From: an uncultured Muribaculaceae bacterium
Lineage (GTDB): Bacteria; Bacteroidota; Bacteroidia; Bacteroidales; Muribaculaceae
Assembly (NCBI GenBank): GCA_910579605.1
Contig: CAJTUG010000037.1
Coordinates: 1,537-22,653 of the forward strand
DNA: 21,117 nucleotides
Direction: 5' to 3'
The position numbers and the translations under genes were made by a program. Of the stretch, positions 1 to 6,414 are shown piece by piece (position 1 is the stretch's first letter; every line of letters begins with the position of its first letter). The notes beneath the pieces were generated by a model. It did no database searches, was not told the origin of the DNA, and saw only the letters and a list, made by a program, of their open reading frames with translations.

Positions 1-505
1 AACAATCTTCAAGATTGAATCGGCTCTTGGATTGCAGATTCTTGAACCGGCATTCATCGTGCGCTAAAGAATATATGACGTTATTAAACGCTAAAACGAA
101 CCCCCGGACTTGTGTATGTATCCGAAATTCACTAAATTGCGGTCGAGAATTTTGCTTATGGCATCGCGCACCGGCTTTCAGCCGACATACGCTAAATTCC
201 GACTCGCGATTAGTTAATTCGCAATACGGTTAGACCGCTGAGAAGTCTGGGTCGCGGAAGACAAAGAACACCAATCTGAGATTTGCTGCAATCAAGTTGC
301 AGCGAGCTAAAGGTTGTCACCAAATCGTTTCAAAGAAAAAATGGCAAGAGCCAACTATCTGATATAGCTATATTTGGGACGTTGGGAACAAGTCCTCCAG
401 CTCCACTTGCTACTACGGATACTCTGTGACTAAATCAGACCTATCGTCTGTCAGACGCTTTGCAACGCAAAGAAACCGCAGACGATCAATTAGTTCTGCG
501 GTTTT
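1..505 (+). other. Non-coding, hairpin-rich stretch ending in a terminator
   Basis: I see no credible protein gene here; the only open frame over 60 codons (15-233) has no recognisable composition or motif. The + strand carries several short hairpins: CGGCT-TTC-AGCCG (172-184), GCTGCAA-TCAAG-TTGCAGC (285-303, 7 bp perfect) and the palindrome ATATAGCTATAT (362-373). TTCAAGA near 9-15 has its complement TCTTGAA about 30 nt downstream. The stretch closes with a clear intrinsic terminator (473-506). This is what a structured noncoding transcript would look like, but I recognise no family (RNase P, 6S, SRP and tmRNA were considered), and the 5' end may lie outside the window. Confidence 0.3.
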
Positions 506-506
506 T
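473..506 (+). terminator. Intrinsic terminator
   Basis: Perfect 9-bp stem AAACCGCAG (473-481) / CTGCGGTTT (496-504) with a 14-nt loop, followed by a T run (502-506) on the + strand. It ends whatever is transcribed rightward from the left part of the window. On the minus strand the hairpin is also present but followed by a poorer T run, so it might partly serve the leftward operon ending near 570 as well. Confidence 0.8.
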
Positions 507-535
507 CGTGTCTAATCCTTTTATTTGGGACTGTT

Positions 536-667
536 ATGGCGAAGCGCTTTCGGCAAATGGAGAAAGAAATCAGACTAAGAAAAGACCGTTACAGACATAG
601 TTTCGGCTATATTTGCATGCTAAGTTACATGCATCAGTTGTTTCGAATACAACCTGAGGCGTATTAG
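536..667 (+). CDS. Doubtful 43-residue ORF
   Basis: An ATG-initiated 43-codon frame beginning MAKRFRQMEKEIRLRKDRYR, very basic at its N-terminus. It lies opposite the radical-SAM fragment on the other strand, and the protein-like signal there (a cysteine motif of a known family) is much stronger. No ribosome-binding site or promoter box is visible. I list it only because nothing else on this strand follows the terminator; it is most likely a chance frame. Confidence 0.1.
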   Translation: MAKRFRQMEKEIRLRKDRYRHSFGYICMLSYMHQLFRIQPEAY

Positions 668-716
668 CAATTGATAATTCTATCTGTTCTGCTGTCAAAT
701 ATGTATTAGTACTCAT
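570..716 (-). pseudogene. Truncated radical-SAM peptide maturase (N-terminal 48 codons)
   Basis: ATG at 716 to TGA at 570-572 encodes only 48 residues. Residues 24-40 read FETTDACNLACKYSRNY, which matches the start of radical SAM/SPASM maturases, where a strand ending in ETT is followed by CxxxCxxC binding the [4Fe-4S] cluster. Here the first two Cys are present (C30, C34) but the third position is Ser (S37), and the frame stops 11 codons later, so the roughly 300-residue barrel and SPASM domain are missing. No continuation is evident in the other frames down to the terminator at 473-506. The start lies only 4 nt after the outer-membrane protein stop, so it was the next gene of that operon. 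A functional enzyme is excluded; a short expressed remnant is possible. Family assignment is inferred from the motif and from the neighbours. Confidence 0.6.
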
Positions 717-720
717 ATAT

Positions 721-3357
721 TTACAGAAGTTTCATCCTTACCGTAAGCATAATATTCCGCTCGCATAGGGCGTAGGTACTGGTGTATATATCCATAGCGG
801 TATAGCTCACTTTTGTGAATGATTTGAAGTTGAAAATGTTGTTAAATGCCAGATTCCACTCAAACCTTCCTTGTCGATAAGTAATTTTTGAATCTCCAAA
901 CCACACGTTTTTGTCGCCGGAAGTCAAATTTGTATAGTTATTTTCGGCTGAAACATTGAATATTAGATTCTTAAGGGGATAGAAATTAATATCGGCTCTG
1001 CCTGTCCAAGTACGCACCCATGGAGAACCGGCTTCTATTCCCTTCGTTTCACTTCTGTTCTCGCCATAAGCGAATGCAAGAGCGGCTCCCATCCAACGGG
1101 CAGGCGTTGTTGAAATTAAAATGCTGCCACCCCAAGTTTTGGTATTGAAAGCAAAGAGCGATTTATTTATTAAAGAATTTCCTTTGTATAGCGAAGCTGT
1201 AGCTCCTAATCTCACGGTAGTATTCCAAAAGTCAAATCCCTTGTTTAAGTTTGCTGCAACAGAATAACTGTTTGCAGTGTTTTGCAACGGCAAATTGATG
1301 CTCACAGTCGACAACCCATCGTAATCATAGCCCGTGATACTGTTATGCCTGAACTGATTCCAGGACAGGCTGGCATTACCGAAAATCTGATGGAAAGGAT
1401 TGGAAAAATAATAAGCTAACGATGTTAACCATGTTTCATCTTTCATCGTACGATCTATCTCCGATCTTCGGAATGAAAGATAATCGGTCATTACAATTCC
1501 TGTTGCAGCCCTTTGTGAATTATCTCTCATTTTGTTATAGGTCACGTCTAATGCCAACCAGTTGCGTCCCATCTTGTAGGTTATATGTGCCTGGGGAATT
1601 ATAGTGATATAGTTCCAAGTCATCCCTCTGGATTGGTCTATCCTGTCATTGAGCCACTGCAGGTTATAAGAAGCCGACAAAGTTAACTCGGCGTAAAAGT
1701 CCCCTATCGGATACGATATCTTTGGCTGAATACCAACATTGAGTTTCCCAAATAGAAAATCATTGTGAGCCAAATCTTTGTCGGATAATTGTATTCCGTC
1801 AAGTTCAGACTTCACATTTTCCATATTGAAATCCGTAAAGATACCGGTATAAAGTCTTACTTTATCTACCAGTAAGCTCCTGGAGGTAAACAGATTTGCC
1901 AAAACTGCGTCAGTAGTATAATTTTGAATTAGATCAGAACTTTGAGAAGCTTCATCTGTACCCTTTTCAACGGATAGAGTCTGGGGCTTGTGGTTCCATC
2001 CTGCGGATAGATACATTTCCCATGCATGCTTCCCACCATTCTTAATAAAGCTAAGACGGTCGGTTATTTCAATAGCAGGATTATCAAGATGTTGATCAAC
2101 CATTGTTTTCCCAGATGTAAAACTACCGGTGGTTATTGCGGTGCCGGTGTCATGATTCCAATTCGTATTTATATTCAAAGAATTATCAAGGTATAAGCTC
2201 TTATCATTCCTCTTATAATTCGTTGCCGCAGATAATGAATTTATGTAGTTACGAGCTCTTAACTCCTTATATATACTTCGATATTTTCCGGAAACCGGTT
2301 CATACTGCTGTGATATTTCTTCTCCGGATTTACGAAGTTGGTCATTATAATACCCTAAATTAAATGTCAAAGTTGTAAGTGAATCAGTTTTAACCAACTG
2401 ATTTATACTCACAGTATTTGATTTATTGTCGATATAGCGGCGTGAAGCTATTCCGGGATTTGGAGGAGTCGCGACTGAAAGCGGAGCTTTGTTAATGAAG
2501 CGCGGAAGATTGTCGTCTGTCATCGACTTGAGTTCGGCATTGACATCTATCCCGCTATTGTTCCCCTTGTAAGTAGTCATGTTCTGCACTTTCTTTCCGA
2601 AAAACATAGCGACAAGCTCGGCAGCCCATAATGCCGGTTTATATCCACCACCACCCATCGCTGATATTGTCCATGTACCTTTCGCTGATGATTTCAACTT
2701 GAGATTTATGGTTATATCTTCAGAAGGAGCTAAGTCTTTCAAAGCTCTTATCGGCTGATGATTTTGGTAGACCTGAACGGAGGTTACATCATTGGCCGAG
2801 ACATTATTTGTGGCTATTCCGTATCTCCCCTGCAGGAGATCCATATCTTCCACATAGAAATTTTTCACCTCCTTACCATTGAAACTGATACGCCCGGACT
2901 CACTGACTTCCAATCCCGGCATCTTTTTAATTACATCGCCGATAACACGGTCTGACTTGTCTTGATAAGAGCCAACATTAAAACTTAAAGTATCTCCTCG
3001 CTCGGTTATCTTATCGGCAACAACAACAAATTCTTTAAGTGTATTTCCACCCTGCAAGACCAAATCAATTTGACTTGAGGATGCTTTAATATTCTTTTTA
3101 AGTGGAGTATATCCAATCATTGAAGCCCTAATCGTTACACTGTCAGATGTTGAGTTAAACTCAAGAGTGTATTCCCCGGATTCATCAGCCATTGTATGCG
3201 CCACAATCTTTCCGGCATCCGTCACTGTCACCATGGCTTCGAGAGCTTGTTCGGAAGTGTCAGATACTTTGCCACGCAGTATAATCTGTGCACAGACAAC
3301 CTGCGCACCGATCAAAAATATTAAGCTTATTAAGGCTTTGGCTCGGGCACTCGTCAT
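721..3357 (-). CDS. Outer-membrane beta-barrel protein, TonB-receptor-like, with CarboxypepD-reg-like domain
   Basis: An 878-residue protein with a signal peptide (hydrophobic stretch ending VCAQ, residues 1-24), a carboxypeptidase-like regulatory beta-sandwich (about 25-105: LRGKVSD, GEYTLEF, ASMIGY), a plug-like domain (about 108-222, including GDVIKKMPGLEV and FYVEDMDLLQGRYG) and a long barrel to a C-terminal strand ending VRMKLL. This is the architecture of Bacteroidetes outer-membrane barrel proteins related to TonB-dependent receptors; I see no obvious TonB box. It starts 5 nt after the GLPGLI stop, so the two are co-transcribed, and such barrel proteins often sit beside GLPGLI genes and modified-peptide loci. 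An export or uptake role for the peptide product is inference. The frame is intact over its whole length, unlike the maturase downstream. Confidence 0.85.
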   Translation of the reverse strand: MTSARAKALISLIFLIGAQVVCAQIILRGKVSDTSEQALEAMVTVTDAGKIVAHTMADESGEYTLEFNSTSDSVTIRASMIGYTPLKKNIKASSSQIDLVLQGGNTLKEFVVVADKITERGDTLSFNVGSYQDKSDRVIGDVIKKMPGLEVSESGRISFNGKEVKNFYVEDMDLLQGRYGIATNNVSANDVTSVQVYQNHQPIRALKDLAPSEDITINLKLKSSAKGTWTISAMGGGGYKPALWAAELVAMFFGKKVQNMTTYKGNNSGIDVNAELKSMTDDNLPRFINKAPLSVATPPNPGIASRRYIDNKSNTVSINQLVKTDSLTTLTFNLGYYNDQLRKSGEEISQQYEPVSGKYRSIYKELRARNYINSLSAATNYKRNDKSLYLDNSLNINTNWNHDTGTAITTGSFTSGKTMVDQHLDNPAIEITDRLSFIKNGGKHAWEMYLSAGWNHKPQTLSVEKGTDEASQSSDLIQNYTTDAVLANLFTSRSLLVDKVRLYTGIFTDFNMENVKSELDGIQLSDKDLAHNDFLFGKLNVGIQPKISYPIGDFYAELTLSASYNLQWLNDRIDQSRGMTWNYITIIPQAHITYKMGRNWLALDVTYNKMRDNSQRAATGIVMTDYLSFRRSEIDRTMKDETWLTSLAYYFSNPFHQIFGNASLSWNQFRHNSITGYDYDGLSTVSINLPLQNTANSYSVAANLNKGFDFWNTTVRLGATASLYKGNSLINKSLFAFNTKTWGGSILISTTPARWMGAALAFAYGENRSETKGIEAGSPWVRTWTGRADINFYPLKNLIFNVSAENNYTNLTSGDKNVWFGDSKITYRQGRFEWNLAFNNIFNFKSFTKVSYTAMDIYTSTYALCERNIMLTVRMKLL

Positions 3358-3362
3358 AGAAT

Positions 3363-4253
3363 CTACTCCAATTCAAGCTGAGAGTATGGATGCTCTCGTG
3401 AGGAAATTTCACGCCCTAATTTAATGTTAAAAACCGAATGCCCCGTTGCTTTAAAATAATTTTCATTCAAGGCGCGCTGGAGTTTCCATACCTTATCGCG
3501 GGTAGATTGCTTATACTTGTTTCCACGAGGCGCAAAAATTGGGAAATTACCGTTTTCTACAGCTACAGCCTCAAAAGTATAGATTCCGTCGTTATCGTTC
3601 ACCTTCATTATCAAGCCCGGGAGACCACCGAATTTCCAAGGACCATATTCAACCGGAATGTCCGGAGTAAACCACGCCACGAAATCGCGTCCACGCCAAT
3701 GACAAGTTGCTTTAATACATTCGTACCCACATACTGTGTCAGTTTCTGCACAAATTTGCCAGTTGAAAAGTGGGAGATTCTCCGTATAATATAGGTTTTC
3801 CGAATCAAGTTCTCTCGGCATAGTTGCCCATTCGGTCAAGATTCCGTCTTGGGTAGTTATCTGGGAATACTGATACTCTATCCAATAATCGGGGCGATGA
3901 CCTTGAAGCCAACGTGCAGGTGGATAAACATTACTCTTTTTGTTGGTGTTAAGCCAATGAGCCAGGCTGTCCTCATTGACCTCAACAAAATAACTGCTAT
4001 AGTCAGTCATGTCCGGAGCGATTTTCAATTGCCCCTCGTCAATCCAAGTAGACTTGTCTTTTATATCCTCGGCATTGAAAGCGTATCTGATGCGAATATT
4101 CGCTACAGATACTGTATCCCTTTGTCCTTTTGCCGACCTCAAAAAATTGGAGGGTGATATTTTAGCATCGGAGTCTTTTCGCTGGGCCCAAAGGCCACAT
4201 GGTAACAGACATGAACATATAAGGATGGCAATAAATGCAACATACCTTATCAT
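3363..4253 (-). CDS. GLPGLI family protein
   Basis: From ATG 4253 this is a 296-residue protein with a classic signal peptide (MIRYVAFIAILICSCLLPCG, cut after LWA) and the family signature FGGLPGLIMKVND at about residues 208-220, just after WFTPDIP. GLPGLI proteins are exported Bacteroidetes proteins of unknown biochemical function, often next to modified-peptide precursors and outer-membrane barrels, as here. I chose the internal start because the signal peptide begins exactly there; the open frame however continues without a stop to ATG 4487, adding 78 codons that look like a separate precursor peptide. In the +1 frame a TGA (4252-4250) overlaps this ATG, the ATGA arrangement seen at three other junctions in this window. 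Stop TAG at 3363-3365. Confidence 0.85.
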   Translation of the reverse strand: MIRYVAFIAILICSCLLPCGLWAQRKDSDAKISPSNFLRSAKGQRDTVSVANIRIRYAFNAEDIKDKSTWIDEGQLKIAPDMTDYSSYFVEVNEDSLAHWLNTNKKSNVYPPARWLQGHRPDYWIEYQYSQITTQDGILTEWATMPRELDSENLYYTENLPLFNWQICAETDTVCGYECIKATCHWRGRDFVAWFTPDIPVEYGPWKFGGLPGLIMKVNDNDGIYTFEAVAVENGNFPIFAPRGNKYKQSTRDKVWKLQRALNENYFKATGHSVFNIKLGREISSREHPYSQLELE

Positions 4254-4487
4254 ACGTATGCGTGAGGCTGGATGATAATGCCAATATCTTCGCCCTCGTA
4301 CTCTATGTATTTGCAAACTCCAGGAGATATTATGCCGATACGCATAATTTGTTGACATTTTTGCGGAAGTGGATGATAATCCATTACAAACACAACCACA
4401 TTCAATGCTACCTACTATATGAGAAAGTTCGTTTGCAGCCAGAACCTCATCATTGAGATTTCGTAAAGGTATTTTCTTGATTTTCAT
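4254..4487 (-). CDS. GG-Bacteroidales-type natural product precursor, in frame with the GLPGLI gene
   Basis: The first 50 or so residues match the layout of the GG-Bacteroidales radical-SAM-modified precursor family. There is a basic leader (MKIKKIPLRNLNDEVLAANE), a stretch LSHIVGS where the family usually has a Gly-Gly cleavage site, and then a Cys-rich core, CGCVC (30-34), followed by SSTS (38-41) and TNYAY (46-50). Leader removal and modification of the core by a radical SAM maturase are the family's known or proposed fate; the maturase here survives only as a stub (570-716). Oddly, there is no stop: the frame passes through a very basic stretch (about 57-78) into the GLPGLI start. The +1 frame has a TGA overlapping that start, so a one-base indel may have fused them. 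The GG motif is degenerate (GS). Confidence 0.6.
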
Positions 4488-4532
4488 GCGGAAAACATTA
4501 TAGTTAATATTTCGCCGCCAAATTAAAAAAAA

Positions 4533-4587
4533 ACTAATATATTACCTTGTCCTTCAATAAAGTTAACAAAGTTTAACTAATATATTA
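4533..4587. promoter_or_regulatory. Pair of identical palindromes upstream of the precursor gene
   Basis: The 12-mer ACTAATATATTA occurs at 4533-4544 and again at 4576-4587, 43 bp start to start, about four helical turns, so both copies face the same side of the helix. Each contains the perfect 10-bp palindrome TAATATATTA. Between them lies an imperfect inverted repeat, AGTTAAC (4561-4567) and GTTTAACT (4571-4578). They sit 46-100 bp upstream of the precursor ATG, where a promoter is expected, although I find no clean TAnnTTTG box there. A repressor or activator operator pair is possible; AT-rich chance repetition is the alternative. Confidence 0.35.
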
Positions 4588-4732
4588 TAGAGCGTTTAAG
4601 TTGTGTAGCTGTAGGATTAGCAAGGATATTGGCCAATACAATACCTGTGCGCATCTTTGTGAATATTGCTATGCTAACACGAGCAAGGACGCGGCTTGTG
4701 ATAACTATCGCAAAGCGAAAGAAAGTGGTTAA
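4577..4732 (+). pseudogene. Remnant of a DUF1848 family gene (3' part only)
   Basis: A + strand open stretch of about 51 codons with no start carries DIGQYNTCAHLCEYCYAN, preceded by KLCSCRISK. This is the highly characteristic Cys-rich C-terminal segment of DUF1848 proteins, which usually read S.DIG.YNTC.H.C.YCYAN near the end of a roughly 300-residue protein. Everything upstream of about 4590 is replaced by AT-rich sequence with stops, so the N-terminal 80 percent is gone. The TAA at 4730-4732 may be premature or close to native. The scrap lies directly upstream of the precursor operon and points the other way, so it marks an old rearrangement boundary. Confidence 0.6.
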
Positions 4733-4837
4733 GGGCAGAGACTATCACAGGATAAACATGTTATTGCGTTATCTGGAAACCATTTCAGCTGGATAATTAC
4801 GCTCGCTCTATAAAGCAGGAGCAAAGTAAAGTGATGT

Positions 4838-5092
4838 CTACGTTTGGGCGTTTCTTTTTTTAATATATTTATGTATTTTCTCAAGTCCGCTTTTGCCAAG
4901 GATCAATAATCCGGTGTATTGCGCGGTTTTTGCTAATCCGAAAAATACAAACCAAAGTACCCATTTTGTTGTTGCAGATAATGGTAAAAGCATCTGGGTA
5001 AAGGACATTATATAGCAAATCACACAGATTCCAAGTACATATAGTCCTGTAGTATATGATAGGGCAGCTAACCAGCTTTTAATCTTGTTCAT
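4838..5092 (-). CDS. Small two-helix membrane protein
   Basis: An 84-residue protein with two hydrophobic segments (about 13-35 and 44-66), a polar turn with TTKW between them and a basic C-terminal tail (KYIKKRNAQT). I recognise no named family; it resembles small inner-membrane proteins of Bacteroidales with two helices. Its ATG (5092-5090) overlaps the TGA of the upstream acetyltransferase (ATGA), so the two are likely translationally coupled. An upstream in-frame ATG at 5152 would add 20 residues inside the neighbouring gene and is less likely. Function unknown. No hairpin terminator is obvious just downstream; 4733-4837 holds nothing I can identify. Confidence 0.7.
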   Translation of the reverse strand: MNKIKSWLAALSYTTGLYVLGICVICYIMSFTQMLLPLSATTKWVLWFVFFGLAKTAQYTGLLILGKSGLEKIHKYIKKRNAQT

Positions 5093-6132
5093 AGTATATT
5101 TAGTTGAAATGCTTTGCGAGGTGTTCCGTCTTCGACATAGATTATTCCACAATATTTAAAGTCCCTTTTTGCAATCCATCCAAGCATTGGAGCATTGTTG
5201 GCATGAGTATCGATACGGATGTTGACTCCTGATTTTTTTGCGAAATCAAGTGCTGCGTCGGCAATTCCTTTTATTCCTGGAGCTGCTGCAAGACGGTGGA
5301 TTGTACCATATGGTTTATTGTCGGGCCATTCTCCATCAATATATGAATAGTTTGGTTCGTCGCCTAAGATATATGTAAACACTCCTATTATCTTTTTGTC
5401 GGATTCGATAACATAGCTATTATGATTCATTATGTCGTTGATAATTAAGTCTTTTGATGGGTAATTGTTTGTCCATTGATTAGGATTTCCCTGTGTGGTC
5501 ATACGATCTCTGGCATATTTGAAAATAGATGTCACAGACTCTATGTCGGTGATTTTTGTGTGCCTGATCACGTATCTGTTTCGATTTTCTCTTCTGATAA
5601 CTCTTGCCGGGTTTCCAACTGCTACGCAATCTGATTCTATATCTTTCGTAACTACGCTTCCAGCTCCTATAACGCAGCGGTCTCCTATTGATACTCCTGG
5701 GCATATGATTGTACCGCCGCCTATCCAACAATCCTCGCCTATGGTAACAGGATAAGCATATTCCATATTTTGTCTGCGTTGAACATAATCCATTGGGTGA
5801 TGTGGGGTATAAATCTTCACATCCGGCCCAATCAATGTGTGAGCGCCAATTCTTATATAGGCTCCGTCAAGAAATGTACAGTTTGAGTTTATGAACACAT
5901 GCTCGGCAATACATATACCGTGCCCATGATCGCAATAGAACGGTGGGCATATGATAGAAGTAGAAGGTAAATTGGGAATAAGCTGTTCCAATAAATCTCT
6001 GTAGTCTTCATCGTATTCTGACATATAGCGCAGTTTAGCCAAAATCTGTTTGGCATGTATAAAACTTTCTTGCAATTCTGGCTTTGACATATCTGCAAGT
6101 ATGCCGCTACGCATTTTCTCGATTTCGTTCAT
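5089..6132 (-). CDS. Fused hexapeptide O-acetyltransferase and GNAT acetyltransferase
   Basis: A 347-residue two-domain protein. Residues 1-55 are a maltose-acetyltransferase N-terminal cap, and 56-182 are a left-handed beta-helix with the sugar O-acetyltransferase signature: HHPMD at 111-115 (His probably catalytic), PVTIGEDCWIGGG and GVSIGDRCVIGAGSVV, closing with VGNPARVIR. This part alone equals the usual length of Maa/LacA/NodL enzymes (about 185 residues). Residues 187-347 form a GNAT domain (GNPNQWTNNYPS; HRLAAAPGIKGIA as the acetyl-CoA binding loop region; RIDTHANNAPM; FKYCGIIYVEDGTPR). Both halves use acetyl-CoA; the sugar acceptor of the first is well supported as a class, that of the second is unknown. 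A promoter lies at 6194-6224, and the 84-residue membrane protein follows with an ATGA overlap. The fusion is uninterrupted, with no internal stop. Confidence 0.88.
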   Translation of the reverse strand: MNEIEKMRSGILADMSKPELQESFIHAKQILAKLRYMSEYDEDYRDLLEQLIPNLPSTSIICPPFYCDHGHGICIAEHVFINSNCTFLDGAYIRIGAHTLIGPDVKIYTPHHPMDYVQRRQNMEYAYPVTIGEDCWIGGGTIICPGVSIGDRCVIGAGSVVTKDIESDCVAVGNPARVIRRENRNRYVIRHTKITDIESVTSIFKYARDRMTTQGNPNQWTNNYPSKDLIINDIMNHNSYVIESDKKIIGVFTYILGDEPNYSYIDGEWPDNKPYGTIHRLAAAPGIKGIADAALDFAKKSGVNIRIDTHANNAPMLGWIAKRDFKYCGIIYVEDGTPRKAFQLNIL

Positions 6133-6193
6133 TTATTTGATCTTATCTTTCTCTGCCTATGGTTTGGTTAAGTAGAAAAGTTGCTTATTGGTA

Positions 6194-6224
6194 CAAAGTT
6201 AGTAAATAATCATCAACCAGCAAA
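6194..6224 (-). promoter_or_regulatory. Bacteroidetes-type promoter for the acetyltransferase operon
   Basis: On the minus strand TTTG (6224-6221) is followed after exactly 19 nt by TAACTTTG (6201-6194), matching the Bacteroidetes sigma-ABfr consensus TTTG-N19-21-TAnnTTTG. Transcription should start around 6187, giving a leader of about 55 nt before ATG 6132. Confidence 0.75.
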
Positions 6225-6383
6225 TTGATGAAAATATGAAGAATAACCGATTTTCATAATGGCGAAAAATTAGTCTGTCATTTTTAGTATTGTATACTTT
6301 GATGAGATGTTATTTTCAAGGACTTTTTATTTTAATTTTGTTTTAATAGATAGGGCTTGGAGTTGAATTTGAGTAAAAAGTAT

Positions 6384-6391
6384 TATCTTTG
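6384..6391 (+). promoter_or_regulatory. -7 box for the nucleotidyltransferase gene
   Basis: TATCTTTG matches the Bacteroidetes -7 consensus TAnnTTTG and lies 24 nt before ATG 6415. The -33 element is weak: only TTG at 6363-6365, 18 nt upstream. The leader would be under 20 nt. Confidence 0.6.
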
Positions 6392-6414
6392 CAGATTTAT
6401 CAAATCGCAAAAAA

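Noticed and set aside
15..233. A 72-codon + strand ORF
   Set aside because: Its composition is unlike a real protein, it has no start signal, and it lies in a hairpin-rich stretch.
1..406. A tmRNA (ssrA) gene ending at CCAGCTCCAC
   Set aside because: There is no TTCGA-type T-loop, no GGGGCTG 5' arm and no tag peptide ending in ALAA before a stop; only the tail resembles tmRNA.
3167..3424. Open frames opposite the barrel, GLPGLI and lipoprotein genes
   Set aside because: They are antisense shadows of well-supported genes with no motif of their own.
4838..5152. Longer 104-residue form of the small membrane protein
   Set aside because: It would overlap the acetyltransferase by over 60 nt, while the ATG at 5092 gives the ATGA overlap seen elsewhere here.
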